64,000 nucleotides of DNA from contig NZ_JAWDKD010000015.1 of NCBI RefSeq assembly GCF_032714475.1, forward strand, positions 71,450-135,449. The letters run 5' to 3'. The notes under the pieces are model-generated. The model saw only the letters and a list, made by a program, of their open reading frames with translations. It made no database searches and had not been told where the DNA came from. The position numbers were made by a program, and so were the translations under genes. Origin of the DNA: Methanolapillus africanus. GTDB taxonomy: Archaea; Halobacteriota; Methanosarcinia; Methanosarcinales; Methanosarcinaceae. Below, one piece after another: positions 1 through 9,869 of this stretch (position 1 is the first letter of the stretch; each line of letters opens with the position of its first letter).

Positions 1-465
1 CTGATGAATTCCGTGATTTTCATATTCGTTCTGCCGATCTTCTTGCTTTTGAAAAATATAAAAAATTTCAAACAACAAAACACAAAACCCGCATTAAAAG
101 AGCTGCCGCTTTTTTTGATCGGCTGCAAAACCGATATTTTGAAATTGACGGCAGAATCGGCCGGAAAACAAAAAATAAACGGTTATCCGCTTTTGATGGA
201 ACGGTACGATTTTTCAAATTCAAATACAATAACGTCTAAAAAAATCGTTTTGACTGGCATCGATTTTCGGAACGAAGATGAACAAAGATATGTCCGAAAA
301 CTCCGACAAATGATCCGGCGCGGAAAAATTAGCCGGATGGGATGGGTAACACCCGGAATTCCGTATCTGATTCCGTTGACGGCCGGTTTTTTAATATCAG
401 TAGAAGTTGGAAATTTATTTTTGAAAATAGTTTTAATTTTATTCAAATACATTTATATTTGTTAA
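1..465 (+). CDS. A24-family prepilin/preflagellin peptidase, C-terminal part (partial)
   Basis: The reading frame is open from the first base, so the gene starts before the window; only about 154 residues are seen. Near the end is a stretch reading VTPGIPYLIPLTAGF followed by a hydrophobic segment. I associate this with the C-terminus of archaeal A24 aspartic peptidases (FlaK/EppA type), membrane enzymes that cleave type IV pilin-like signal peptides. A hydrophobic segment at the start and a soluble loop of about 90 residues fit this layout. The catalytic aspartates would lie upstream or cannot be assigned here. The next gene follows 62 nt downstream on the same strand. The stop is TAA. The family call rests on the C-terminal motif and membrane pattern only. 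Confidence 0.6.
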   Translation: MMNSVIFIFVLPIFLLLKNIKNFKQQNTKPALKELPLFLIGCKTDILKLTAESAGKQKINGYPLLMERYDFSNSNTITSKKIVLTGIDFRNEDEQRYVRKLRQMIRRGKISRMGWVTPGIPYLIPLTAGFLISVEVGNLFLKIVLILFKYIYIC

Positions 466-527
466 GAGCAATAAAATGCGGAAAAGAACAAATAAAATTA
501 TTTTCAAAAAATGATTGGAAGACGCCT

Positions 528-1388
528 ATGAATTTTTTAGACAAACTCGGTCAAAATGAATCCAAAAAAACAAAAGTGATCCGCGAGGCCAACCGAAAAA
601 CGCTCGGATGGCGGGCAACGATTTTGGAATTGATTTTAGCTTTGGTTTTGGCGGCGATTGTCGCCGGAATTTTACTTTATCTCAATGTTGAAATTGAACC
701 GACAAGCCTGATCAGTATTCTTTTGACATTTTTACAAGTGACGGCTGCGCTTCTCGCCATCATTATCGCCAGTTTGACGATTATCGTGTCGCTGTTTCCG
801 GAACATGATGAAAAGAAATACCGGCAAAAGGAAAAATATTTCATCGAAACCGTGATGGCGCACTATAGAAATGCACTCGGATGCTTAGTCACAATTATTA
901 TTTTGATTTTTTCAATCATCGTCACGTCTTCCATTCATCAAGTCCGCGACATTACAGATATCATCCTCAGCGTTGCGGTTTTTCTGTTTTTATATTCCCT
1001 TCTTTTGGCGCTGCGCTCCATTAAAGCGACCATCGTTTACGGATTTATTCAAGAGGACCCGGTTTTAACGGACGAAATTAAAGAAAAGATTGCGCCGATT
1101 ACGGAAAATTCCGATATCATTGATTTGAAAGAAGAAAAGAAACCGGAGAAGACAGAGGAAAGCGGTGTAAAAACAGAAGAGAAGGCCGGCGAAAAAAAAG
1201 AAACCGTCAAGAAAACCGAGAAGAAGGAAGATAAAACATTGCTTGAGACGGATATGGAAAAAACGATTGAAAAGAAGAAAGCCGAAAAGGCCGAGAAAAG
1301 CGATGCCGACGGCTCTGAAAAAACCACACGTCCTGCAGAAAAATCCGTCAAAAAAGAAGATAAAAAAGAGAACAATATCAACAATTAA
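528..1388 (+). CDS. Four-helix membrane protein with charged Lys/Glu-rich tail
   Basis: A 286-residue protein of unknown function. I start it at the ATG at 528; the open frame extends upstream to 342, but the upstream residues look like translated spacer. There are two hydrophobic helices around residues 30-85 and two more around 120-170, with a short charged loop between the pairs. The last 100 residues are almost only Lys, Glu, Thr, Asp and Ala (repeats such as KKTEKKE), so the tail is probably disordered or a coiled coil in the cytoplasm. It ends 9 nt from the convergent RecQ stop. No enzyme motif was recognised. The tail composition also opens long false frames on the other strand. Confidence 0.75.
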   Translation: MNFLDKLGQNESKKTKVIREANRKTLGWRATILELILALVLAAIVAGILLYLNVEIEPTSLISILLTFLQVTAALLAIIIASLTIIVSLFPEHDEKKYRQKEKYFIETVMAHYRNALGCLVTIIILIFSIIVTSSIHQVRDITDIILSVAVFLFLYSLLLALRSIKATIVYGFIQEDPVLTDEIKEKIAPITENSDIIDLKEEKKPEKTEESGVKTEEKAGEKKETVKKTEKKEDKTLLETDMEKTIEKKKAEKAEKSDADGSEKTTRPAEKSVKKEDKKENNINN

Positions 1389-1397
1389 TTGAATCAT

Positions 1398-3965
1398 TCA
1401 TTTTTCTTTTTTCATTTTTTGAAGAATGAGCGCCTTCACCAGCCGAACTTCGCCGTCTGTGCAATCGCCGTCCGATTTTTCAATAATACTTGAAGCGGCC
1501 AGCCGTTTGATAAATTCGGTTTGGAATTCTTGAATGATTTCTTCAATCTGCGCCTGTTTTTGAACTGAGATCAAAGCGCTCAAATCGTTTATTTGACCGT
1601 CCGAAATCAATTCTTCCACATGCGCCGTCACCTTGGAAATCGGCAGACCACGGATTTCGGCAATTTCACCGGCGGAAAGTCCTTGGGAAAACAAATTCAG
1701 CGTTTTGCTGAGATCGTCATCCGAAAATGAATCGTCTGAAATCAGAGAGGCGCCGGCTGCGGCATCCGAACCCGAGCTTTCGGTTTCAATGACGCTTTGT
1801 TTGGATTTGGACGGCTTTGGCGCCGGCTCTTCACCCATATAATCCACAATTTCTTCAATAAACAACCGGCCGTACTTGTGAAGTTTGTATTCCGCAACGC
1901 CCGAGATTTTCAAGAAAGCCGCGTCGTCCGCCGGAAAATCGGTCGCCATTTGTTTGAGACTGGTGTCGGCAAAAATAATATACGGCGGCAGGTTTTTGTC
2001 GGCGGCGATTTTCTTTCGGAGAACTTTGAGGCGTTCAAACAAAGCCGGATCGAACGATCCTTTTTTAACGGAGCGGACCGCTTGTTTTTCCGGCGATGCT
2101 TTCTTGGATTTGGCCGGAGCTTTTTCCGGAATCGAAATGGTTCTTGTCTCCGTTTGAACCGAAACAGTCACCGGGTTTTTGTCGAGTTCGTCCGACAAAA
2201 GCGAACGCCGGCCGTTGTAGACCATCGCGCCGCCCGACGCGTCAAAGTCGCCGCCGATTTCTTCATCGGAATCGAAATCAACCACATCGTCTTCTTCAAA
2301 TTCGATATCGTCGTCACCATCTTCTGCAGCCGACGCCGGAACCGCATATTCGGAATTCACATTTGTTTTAGAAATTTTAGAGACAAGCGGCTCCGTCAGT
2401 TCAACCGTAAGCGTTCCGGCTAAAACCTTTCGGCTTTTTTCATTCATTTTGACGATCGGATAACGTTCGCCGCTGACGCTGAGGCAGCCGGACTGCACCA
2501 ATTCGTTGCCGATGCGTTTCCATTCATCTTTGGAAACCGTTTTGCCTGAGCCGTGCACTTCCAAGCGGTCATGCCGGCATTCGCGAACCTTTTTGGTTCG
2601 GGCGCCGTACAAAACGTCAATGACGTGCGACATGCCGAACTTTTGACCGGTTTCGGACACGCAGCGAATCAGCATCTGCGCCTGTTTCGTGCCGTCGAAT
2701 TTTTCCCGCGGGTTGGCGCAGGAATCGCAGTTGTTGCACGGCGTCGTCAGATTTTCCCCAAAGTAGCGGAGCAGTTCGTTGCGGCGGCACTCCGTGCTTT
2801 CGCAATAACTCATGATTTGAGACAATTGCTGGAAAGCCAAATCGCGTTCCTTTTTGCTCGGCTTTTTCTCAATAAAGAAACGAATTTTATGCCAGTCGCC
2901 GCGATTGAAAAAGAGAATACATTCGCATTCCAAGCCGTCACGGCCGCCACGGCCGGTTTCTTGATAATAGCTTTCCAGATTTTTCGGGAGATCGTAATGA
3001 ATCACGAATCGGACGTCGGGTTTATCGATGCCCATGCCGAAAGCGACCGTCGCGACAATAACGTCAACGTCGTCGCGGATGAATTTGTCTTGGTTTTTGG
3101 CGCGCTTGTCGTCGGAAAGTCCTGCGTGGTACGGCAGCGCTGAAAATCCGGCTTTGTTGAGCCGTTCCGCCAGCCGTTCCACGGATTCACGGCTTTGGCA
3201 GTAAATGATGCCGGACTTGCCACGGTTTTTTTTCAAATAAGAAATAATTTGTTCGTTGGGATCCTTCTTTTCAACGATCTGGTAGGACAAGTTGGGCCGG
3301 TTGAAACTGGAAATTTTAACAACCGGATTTTTAAGATGCAAAACAGAAACGATGTCTTTACGCACCCGTTCGGTGGCGGTTGCCGTGAGCGCGACCATGC
3401 CGACGTCCGGAAACAGCGACCGGAGTTCCGACAGTTTGCGGTATTCCGGGCGGAAGTCGTGTCCCCATTCGGAAACGCAGTGCGCTTCGTCGATGGCAAA
3501 AAGACTGATGTCGGCTTTTTTGAGCATGGAAAGCGTTCCCGACATCATCAGGCGTTCGGGCGCCATGTAAAGAATTTTGAGATCGCCTTTCATGAGCCGG
3601 TTTTTGACATCCGCAGACTCTGTTTCCGAAAGCGTGCTGTTCAAATACGCAGTCGGGATGCCGGCGGCCAGGAGTCCGTCCACTTGGTCTTTCATGAGGG
3701 AAATCAGCGGCGAAACGACGATGACCGTCCCTTTCATCATGAGCGCCGGAATTTGATAGCAAATCGATTTGCCGCCGCCGGTCGGCATGAGGACAAAAAC
3801 ATCTTTCCCGGCAATGATTGACCCGATCACTTCTTCCTGATTCGGGCGAAAAGTTGTGTATCCGAAGTATTTTTCAAGAACCGTATGCATTTCCGACCGT
3901 GTTTGGGATGGGATTTCAATGGCATCGACGGCTTGGGGGCGGGTTTCCGCATAAATTTCTGACAT
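1398..3965 (-). CDS. recQ: ATP-dependent DNA helicase RecQ
   Basis: A 3'-5' DNA helicase of superfamily 2, 855 residues, longer than the roughly 610 of bacterial RecQ. In order there are a RecA-like domain with Walker A (TGGGKSICYQ) and DEAH box (IDEAHCVSEWGHDFRPEY), a second helicase lobe (QETGRGGRDG), a cysteine zinc-binding segment (CRRNELLRYFG, then CNNCDSC) and an RQC winged helix. An acidic linker follows at about 535-570, then an HRDC domain at about 640-720 and a C-terminal helix-turn-helix-like segment (GEIAEIRGLPISKVTAHV). The last part matches the RQC/HTH tail seen in some longer RecQ proteins. The ATG at 3965 is preferred over a TTG nine bases upstream. Likely role is recombination and fork repair. 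Stop TGA. Confidence 0.95.
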   Translation of the reverse strand: MSEIYAETRPQAVDAIEIPSQTRSEMHTVLEKYFGYTTFRPNQEEVIGSIIAGKDVFVLMPTGGGKSICYQIPALMMKGTVIVVSPLISLMKDQVDGLLAAGIPTAYLNSTLSETESADVKNRLMKGDLKILYMAPERLMMSGTLSMLKKADISLFAIDEAHCVSEWGHDFRPEYRKLSELRSLFPDVGMVALTATATERVRKDIVSVLHLKNPVVKISSFNRPNLSYQIVEKKDPNEQIISYLKKNRGKSGIIYCQSRESVERLAERLNKAGFSALPYHAGLSDDKRAKNQDKFIRDDVDVIVATVAFGMGIDKPDVRFVIHYDLPKNLESYYQETGRGGRDGLECECILFFNRGDWHKIRFFIEKKPSKKERDLAFQQLSQIMSYCESTECRRNELLRYFGENLTTPCNNCDSCANPREKFDGTKQAQMLIRCVSETGQKFGMSHVIDVLYGARTKKVRECRHDRLEVHGSGKTVSKDEWKRIGNELVQSGCLSVSGERYPIVKMNEKSRKVLAGTLTVELTEPLVSKISKTNVNSEYAVPASAAEDGDDDIEFEEDDVVDFDSDEEIGGDFDASGGAMVYNGRRSLLSDELDKNPVTVSVQTETRTISIPEKAPAKSKKASPEKQAVRSVKKGSFDPALFERLKVLRKKIAADKNLPPYIIFADTSLKQMATDFPADDAAFLKISGVAEYKLHKYGRLFIEEIVDYMGEEPAPKPSKSKQSVIETESSGSDAAAGASLISDDSFSDDDLSKTLNLFSQGLSAGEIAEIRGLPISKVTAHVEELISDGQINDLSALISVQKQAQIEEIIQEFQTEFIKRLAASSIIEKSDGDCTDGEVRLVKALILQKMKKEK

Positions 3966-4154
3966 TCTTCTCAATCTTATGTTTCATCACTTAAAAGGGC
4001 TTTTGGTAAGCAGAGTGAAAGTAAAAAACGGCGCCGGATTTTGACGGACGGGCGATGGTGCGCAACGAAGACAGCATCCGCTTTTCGGAAAAAGTAAAAA
4101 GAAAAGAAAGGGTCGGCTTTTTAAAAGCCGAAAAATGAAAACAAAAGTGATTAA

Positions 4155-4349
4155 TTAGTATTTCGGGGCGCGTCTGACCTTTCTGGTGACGTAGCCGGCC
4201 ACTTTGTTGCGGATGACTTTGCTTTCGATGGTCGTGTATTTGGACACAAGGATCTTGTTTTCGTCGAAGTCGCCGGTGAAAGTGTCGCCGTAGGTGTTTA
4301 AGAGTTTGAATGTAATCGTTTTGATGTTAGACTGTCTTATGTTTCCCAT
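4155..4349 (-). CDS. rps17e: 30S ribosomal protein S17e
   Basis: A 64-residue protein beginning MGNIRQSNIKTITFKLL with the archaeal/eukaryotic S17e pattern (KVIRNKVAGYVTRKV near the end). It is a small-subunit ribosomal protein with no bacterial counterpart. The start at 4349 is fixed by a strong Shine-Dalgarno, AGAAGGAGAT, five bases upstream; the longer open frame up to 4436 is not used. In other methanogens S17e sits beside lysine/DAP pathway genes, which fits lysA being the next gene upstream. The 190 bases between this gene and recQ show nothing clear. Confidence 0.93.
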   Translation of the reverse strand: MGNIRQSNIKTITFKLLNTYGDTFTGDFDENKILVSKYTTIESKVIRNKVAGYVTRKVRRAPKY

Positions 4350-4604
4350 AATATCTCCTTCTGTTGTTGTTAATGTTAAATCTTCTTGAAATGATGAGCG
4401 TGATAAAAATAAAGCTGTCACGAGAGTTCGCGACATAATGTGATCTTTAAATTTATACCTTTTGATTTCGTGGAGGTCCTCAAATGAATTTCCTTATTTA
4501 AATAAATTCCGTTTCAAACTTTGAGAGATTTTTCAGGAATACACAAAAACCCACAAATTTTGATGGAAAAAATCCGTTCTTTTTTTGTTTTTTGGCGGCG
4601 GTGC

Positions 4605-4930
4605 CGCGCGCGTTATAGCGACACATTTTTTGAACGTACGAGTCAGAGGGCAATTTTTTAAAAATAATGCGAATCAATCCACACCCTTTTTTTTAATAAC
4701 AAGCAAACCAACCCGATTAAATCAGACGCGATTCGCGTCTGATTTAATCGGATTTCGCAGTAATGTTAGATGCAGCCGGTTGCTAAATAAGAAATACAAA
4801 CTGAAAAATAGTAAACAGAAGGTGCAATCAGTACAGTCAGCAGCAACTGAAAATTAAAATTGGAAACAGCAGGTGCAAATTAAAAATTAGAAATCAATTC
4901 CCAACTGCAAACTGAAAGTAAAAAATGAAT
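4605..4930 (+). repeat. Composite intergenic element 1: GC box, hairpin, degenerate 45-bp-type repeats
   Basis: This fills most of the 730-base gap between rps17e and lysA. The GC box CGCGCGCGTTATAGCGACA is at 4605-4623. About 90 bp later, after AAGCAAACCAACCCG, is a perfect inverted repeat at 4713-4751 with 19-base arms (left arm CCGATTAAATCAGACGCGA) and a single central base. Degenerate words related to AACAGCAGGTGCAAAT follow to about 4930. The order (box, spacer, hairpin, repeats) is the same as at the other composite copies. No coding sequence is supported here. Confidence 0.75.
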
Positions 4931-5078
4931 AAATAAGTAATCTGCATCATATTTTTACAGCAATCCGCCAAGTTCATCCACCCTCACGCCTTCGGCGTTC
5001 GGATGTCTGAACTTGCGGTTAGATTGGGAATGTATGCGCTGTATGTGCTGTATATTGCGTATATTGCGCGTGTTAATT

Positions 5079-6341
5079 TCACTTGAAATTCTTCAGCCCA
5101 TTCAAATCCAACGTCGCAAAATAATCGTCAATGGTTTCCGCCCGTCTGATTTGCTTAACGCTGCCGTCCGGCCTCAACAGAAGTTCAGCCGATCTGAGTT
5201 TTCCGTTGTAGTTGAATCCCATGGCGTAGCCGTGGGCGCCGGTGTCGTGAATCACGAGAAGGTCGCCGCGCTCGACTTTCGGAAGCATCCGGTCAACGGC
5301 GAATTTATCGTTGTTTTCACACAAGGAACCGGTGACGTCGTACTTTGTTGTTGCCGGCTGATTTTCTTTCCCGAGAATCGTGATGTGGTGGTACGCGCCG
5401 TAAATGCCGGGGCGCATGAGATTTGCCATACAGGCGTCGGTGCCGACGTAATCCTTGTAAATGGATTTCAAGTGGCGGACACTTGTAATCAGGTAACCGT
5501 ACGGACCCGTGATGACGCGACCGCATTCCAAATACACTTTGGGAGGCGTCAGTCCGTTCTTGACGATGGTTTCATCATAGGCTTTTTGAACGCCGCTTGC
5601 GATTTTGTCAAACGACACACGGTCTTGTTCCGGCCGGTACGGAATACCGATGCCGCCGCCGAGGTTTACGAATTCGAATTGGATGCCGACTTTTTTGGAG
5701 ATTTCAACAATCACTTCAAACAAAATGCGGGCGGTTTCAACGAAATAATCCGGATTGAGCTCGTTGGACGCGACCATCGTGTGCAAACCAAACCGCTTCA
5801 CGCCTTTTTTCTTGAGAATTTCGTAGCCTTCAAAAAGCTGTTCGCGCGTAAAACCGTATTTGGCTTCCTCGGGCTTTCCGATGAGAGCGTTTCCTTCCTT
5901 TAAGGGCCCCGGATTGTACCGGAAACACAAAACGTCGGGGAGACCGGCCGTTTTTTCCAAAACCTCGATGTGAGAAATGTCGTCCAAATTGATGATGGCG
6001 CCCATTTCCCTGGCTTTGACGAACTCGTCCGCCGGCGTATCGTTGGAACTGAACATGATGTTTTCGCCGGTGATGCCTGCTTTTTCGGCGAGCAGGAGTT
6101 CCGGCAGCGAACTGCAGTCGGCGCCGAATCCTTCTTCTTTGAGAATTTTTAAAATATACGGGTTCGGAAGCGCTTTCACGGCAAAGAATTCCTTAAAACC
6201 ATTGACCTTGGAAAAAGCCCGCAGCATGTCTTTGGCGTTGGCGCGGATGGCTTTTTCATCATAAATGTGAAACGGCGTCGGGTATGTTTGGATAATTTCT
6301 TCGATTTTTTCTTTGGTGAAAGGAAGTTCTTTTGAAACCAT
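5079..6341 (-). CDS. lysA: Diaminopimelate decarboxylase
   Basis: A PLP-dependent fold-type III decarboxylase, 420 residues, that converts meso-diaminopimelate to L-lysine and CO2, the last step of lysine synthesis. The PLP lysine lies in FFAVKALPNPYILKIL near residue 50, the phosphate-binding glycines in NLGGGIGIPYRPEQD near 230, and the C-terminal active-site stretch is HDTGAHGYAMGFNYNG near 370. The length is normal for the family. The start ATG at 6341 has GGAGTCC upstream. Stop TGA. It is transcribed in the same direction as rps17e but separated by a composite repeat. Confidence 0.95.
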   Translation of the reverse strand: MVSKELPFTKEKIEEIIQTYPTPFHIYDEKAIRANAKDMLRAFSKVNGFKEFFAVKALPNPYILKILKEEGFGADCSSLPELLLAEKAGITGENIMFSSNDTPADEFVKAREMGAIINLDDISHIEVLEKTAGLPDVLCFRYNPGPLKEGNALIGKPEEAKYGFTREQLFEGYEILKKKGVKRFGLHTMVASNELNPDYFVETARILFEVIVEISKKVGIQFEFVNLGGGIGIPYRPEQDRVSFDKIASGVQKAYDETIVKNGLTPPKVYLECGRVITGPYGYLITSVRHLKSIYKDYVGTDACMANLMRPGIYGAYHHITILGKENQPATTKYDVTGSLCENNDKFAVDRMLPKVERGDLLVIHDTGAHGYAMGFNYNGKLRSAELLLRPDGSVKQIRRAETIDDYFATLDLNGLKNFK

Positions 6342-6546
6342 TTTAAGGACTCCGATTGTTTTTATTGAATTATTTTTTTATTTTATTGAATTTTATTTTT
6401 GATTCAATTGTTTTTGGATAAATCCTAATTTTGAATTGAATAGCTTTGATTCTTATATATTTTTGTTTTTATTTTGATTCTATGTCGATTTGTTTTGTTT
6501 GTATTTGTTTTGAGTTATTGTTTTGCAGTGTTTTGGCGAGCGCCGC

Positions 6547-6566
6547 CGCGCGCGTTATCGCGACAC
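6547..6566 (+). repeat. Solitary GC box
   Basis: The sequence CGCGCGCGTTATCGCGACAC lies 205 bases upstream of lysA, with the GC end facing lysA and a T-rich stretch following. It is one of the copies without the hairpin and minisatellite. The rest of the 283-base gap (6342-6624) is T-rich on the + strand and shows no gene. Confidence 0.6.
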
Positions 6567-6624
6567 GTTTCATTCAGATATTAGAGACGAAGGGCGGTCT
6601 TTGTTCGAGTTGCACATTTTATTT

Positions 6625-7854
6625 TTAATCAGAATGTCCAATATATTCATGCGCCGGAACCATCCTTACTGTCAATCCGTCTTTTTCAAATTGATCTTTT
6701 TGATTGAACGTCACCAACGTTCCTTCCGTCAAATCAAAAAAGGCCATGGCTTCCATCAGACCGTTCAGTTCCCGTTCAAAATTCAAATCGTCGATTTTGT
6801 AACAAACTTGAACGGCTTCCTTTGCTTTTCCTTTTTCAAAAACAATGAAGTCGCATTCTCCTTTTTCTTTGAAATAAAAAAGGTCGTCGACTTTGTTTTT
6901 GCGGCGCAGATCCAGGTAAATCAGATTTTCAAACCGGTGCCCGATGTTTTCCGTAAACGCGCCGGAAATTTCAGAGATCATGCCGGTATCAATCGAATAC
7001 ACTTTTTTCGGGTTTCGCGCTTGGGACTTAAGTGACCAGCCGAACTGCGGCAAAAATTCAAACAAATACGAATTTTTCAAATAGGAAAAATATTCCAAAA
7101 TAGTTGTGCTTGATTTGATTCCAAAAAGACCCGTCAGCTTAGAAGCCGACACCGGATTTCCGATGTTCGACATCAAATAAACAGATAATTTTCGAAGTGC
7201 TTCAACATCACGGATTGAATATCGAACGGCAATGTCGCGCATTAAAATATCGTCCATCAGCGCCGGTAAAATTCCGCCGCGTGCGGCCGGATTTTTCTTG
7301 ACGTATTCAGGCATTCCGCCATCTTTTAAGTATTCTTCCAGCGATTTTTCATTGATTTCCAAATTTTTGAGCCGGACATATTCGTGATAGGAAAACGGGA
7401 ACAATTCCATAGACAAATGCCGGCCGGTCAGCCGCGTTCCGAGTTCTCGGCTGAGCAGGGAAGCGTTAGACCCGGTCACAAAAACGGTATAGCCTTCCGT
7501 CAGCAGCTGGCGGACAAAAATCTCCCATCCGTCAATAAATTGAATTTCATCAAAAAACAAAACGTTGATTTTTCGCCGAACGATTTCATCACGGAGACGT
7601 GACAAATCCGATGTTTCAAATTCGGCCAGCCGAATGTCTTCAAAATTCAAATAAAGAGCGTCTGTGTATTTTTTTTGGAGCAGCTGAAGCAAAAGCGTAC
7701 TTTTTCCACATCGACGGATCCCGGTGATGATGGTCGCATAAGATTCCGATATCGGAACACGCTCCAAGTATTCACGATCAAGTCCCGCATCTTTGTTCAA
7801 AAAAATATCTTTTTGCATATCAATTGTTGCGGCAATCTGTTCCTGTCTCAGCAT
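6625..7854 (-). CDS. AAA-type ATPase with DUF4143 domain
   Basis: A 409-residue P-loop protein of the large archaeal/bacterial family with an N-terminal AAA_14 ATPase and a C-terminal DUF4143 (PD-(D/E)XK-like) domain. Walker A is ITGIRRCGKSTLLL near residue 50 and Walker B is VLFFDEIQF near 105. The sensor region reads VFVTGSNASLLSRELGTRLTGR, a family hallmark. The C-terminal part has FYFKEKGECDFIVFEKGK, typical of DUF4143. The cellular role of these proteins is not settled; they are often strain-variable. The upstream region carries strong inverted repeats that could be an operator. Confidence 0.9.
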   Translation of the reverse strand: MLRQEQIAATIDMQKDIFLNKDAGLDREYLERVPISESYATIITGIRRCGKSTLLLQLLQKKYTDALYLNFEDIRLAEFETSDLSRLRDEIVRRKINVLFFDEIQFIDGWEIFVRQLLTEGYTVFVTGSNASLLSRELGTRLTGRHLSMELFPFSYHEYVRLKNLEINEKSLEEYLKDGGMPEYVKKNPAARGGILPALMDDILMRDIAVRYSIRDVEALRKLSVYLMSNIGNPVSASKLTGLFGIKSSTTILEYFSYLKNSYLFEFLPQFGWSLKSQARNPKKVYSIDTGMISEISGAFTENIGHRFENLIYLDLRRKNKVDDLFYFKEKGECDFIVFEKGKAKEAVQVCYKIDDLNFERELNGLMEAMAFFDLTEGTLVTFNQKDQFEKDGLTVRMVPAHEYIGHSD

Positions 7855-7884
7855 AATTTCATTTATTCATTTGAAATATTTAAA

Positions 7885-7948
7885 TTCATCCATTACTAAT
7901 GGATGAAATCTTTCATTTGTATTGGATGAAATCATCCATTACTAATGG
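7885..7948. promoter_or_regulatory. Candidate operator: repeated inverted repeats
   Basis: Thirty bases upstream of the DUF4143 ATPase is the inverted repeat TTCATCCATTACTAATGGATGAA (7885-7907, arms of ten bases around ACT). The same core CATCCATTACTAATGG returns at 7933-7948, overlapping another inverted repeat TGGATGAAATCATCCA at 7923-7938. Repeated dyads of this kind usually bind a dimeric repressor. The position is in the promoter region of the minus-strand gene. The rest of the gap to 8362 is very A/T-rich, holds TATA-like runs and shows no gene. Confidence 0.5.
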
Positions 7949-8362
7949 AAGAAACGAATAAACAATATCAATAGATGTTTTTTACACATTATTAATTCCA
8001 AATATTGACATATTTGAGTCCGAAATAACAAATGATTTTTAAAAATAAAATTTTATTAAAAATGATTGAATATATTCGAAAGCAAAATTTTATTACATTT
8101 GAGTATATATCGGTCTATTTCAAAAATTTCAACTTATAAATTGAATTTGAATCAAAATCAAACCAAACAAAATCAAACGAAATCAAATCTGTTTCATGAT
8201 TTTCCTTTGACTTAAAATCAAAGCTTGAGAATCATTAGAAATCAAATATATATGCTATGAATTATATAATTATACATTCCGTATAATATGAAATCTATGT
8301 AATTCATCCGCTTTGATTTTGGTTGAATCCTATTCAAATTCAAAAAAAGGACAAGGAAAAAC

Positions 8363-9667
8363 ATGAGTGAAAAATCATTAAACGTCATCGAGCTTCTCCT
8401 GACGGCTGAAATATACAACACGGAAAACAGTTTGTATGCCAACGACATTCCGTCCGAAATCCGGCGCTCTTTTTGGGACAGCAAAATCCGCGGCATCCAA
8501 AAACCGATCAAGGTCAACAAGGCGGCCGTGAAAAAAATTTATGACATCGACAACGTCGAAGAAGCCTTAAAGGTCAACGGCAAAAAATTCAGCTACGCCA
8601 TTTTTGATGAAAATTCGGGAAACATTCGTTTGACCGACGGCGGTCTTGAAGCGGCCGCCCAATGGTTTGAAAAGCAAGACGGTGCAAGCGACAGAATCAA
8701 TTTGAATCCGGTTCTCGCCTACTATTTCCAAAACGTTTTGAAGCGCGACAACATCAATTACGAAAACACCGCCGCCAAAAACCCGCCCAAAGAAGCTTCC
8801 CGCGAATGGATTCAATCCATCATCGAAGAGCTGGAGGATGACAAAGGAAACGGCAAGGAATGGCTGAAATTGGCCTACATTAAAGCGCCGGAAGAAGTTC
8901 GGGAAACGATGGAAGAACTCATTTTGACTGAACGCCAGAAAAACGAGCTTCAGAAGATCGAAATGGCCATCAAAAACAAGGACCACTTGAAACAAATCGG
9001 CCTTTACGACATCGGAAAAGTGTTGTTCGTGGGACCGCCCGGCACCGGTAAAACGTCGTTTGCTAGAGCCTTATCCAAAAAATTGGCTGTCCCGATCATT
9101 GAAGTTCACTTGTCCATGATCACCGACCAATATTTGGGCGAGACGTCCAAAAACATCGACCGTGTGTTCGCGCTTTCCAAGAGATTCAATCCGTGCATCC
9201 TGTTTATTGACGAATTCGACTTTATCGCCATGTCCAGAAGCTCCGCCGACGAGCATGCCGCGATCAAACAGGCCGTCAACACCCTTTTAAAGGCAATTGA
9301 CAACGTCAGTTTGGTCGAAGACGGCGTCCTTTTGATCGCCGCCACGAACCACACGCGCCGCCTCGACGACGCCGTTTGGCGCCGTTTCGATGAAATCGTT
9401 GACTTTGAAAAGCCGACCATCGAAATGCGCAAGCAAATTTTGGATTCGATCCTCAAAAAAATCGAAGGCGACATCGACACGGAAGCGATTTCCCGCCGGA
9501 CGGAAGAATATACGGGATCCGATCTGAGAATGGTTGTCCGGGAAGCCGTGTTGTCGGCTTTGCTTGAAAACCGTTACAATTTGATCCAAACAGATCTGGA
9601 AAACGCCATCAAATCCTTTGACAGAAGATCCGGATTGAAATCGGCGTCTTACATCGAAAGCGTTTAA
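8363..9667 (+). CDS. AAA+ ATPase, archaeal type
   Basis: A 434-residue AAA+ protein. The first 190 residues are not a domain I can name; the ATPase module follows with Walker A VGPPGTGKTSFARAL near 218, Walker B ILFIDEFDFIAMSR near 278, sensor 1 AATNH and an arginine-finger-like RRFDEIVDF. The C-terminal lid contains GSDLRMVVREAVLSAL. It resembles FtsH/proteasome-activating-type AAA modules but lacks a protease or coiled-coil part. AAGGAC upstream serves as ribosome binding site. It is divergent from the DUF4143 gene. The substrate is unknown. Confidence 0.88.
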   Translation: MSEKSLNVIELLLTAEIYNTENSLYANDIPSEIRRSFWDSKIRGIQKPIKVNKAAVKKIYDIDNVEEALKVNGKKFSYAIFDENSGNIRLTDGGLEAAAQWFEKQDGASDRINLNPVLAYYFQNVLKRDNINYENTAAKNPPKEASREWIQSIIEELEDDKGNGKEWLKLAYIKAPEEVRETMEELILTERQKNELQKIEMAIKNKDHLKQIGLYDIGKVLFVGPPGTGKTSFARALSKKLAVPIIEVHLSMITDQYLGETSKNIDRVFALSKRFNPCILFIDEFDFIAMSRSSADEHAAIKQAVNTLLKAIDNVSLVEDGVLLIAATNHTRRLDDAVWRRFDEIVDFEKPTIEMRKQILDSILKKIEGDIDTEAISRRTEEYTGSDLRMVVREAVLSALLENRYNLIQTDLENAIKSFDRRSGLKSASYIESV

Positions 9668-9869
9668 ACTTTGAAATATCTTCATCGGGAAAAGGAAACT
9701 TTTTCCGATTCATTTATTTACTTCTTTTGTTTTGTTGTTCATGGCTTTTGATGTTGACATCTTGTTATGATGTTATTGTCATTTAGCTTCATTTATTGTC
9801 ATTTAGTTTCATTTATGTTATTATTTCTGAATTATTTGAATAATTTATTGACTTATTTGGACGAACATC

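Noticed and set aside
4..452. Overlapping minus-strand frame inside the first gene
   Set aside because: The + strand frame carries the peptidase C-terminal motif; the reverse frame has no support.
1049..1397. Minus-strand Phe/Ser-rich frames opposite the Lys/Glu tail
   Set aside because: These are shadows of AAA/GAA-rich codons in the real gene.
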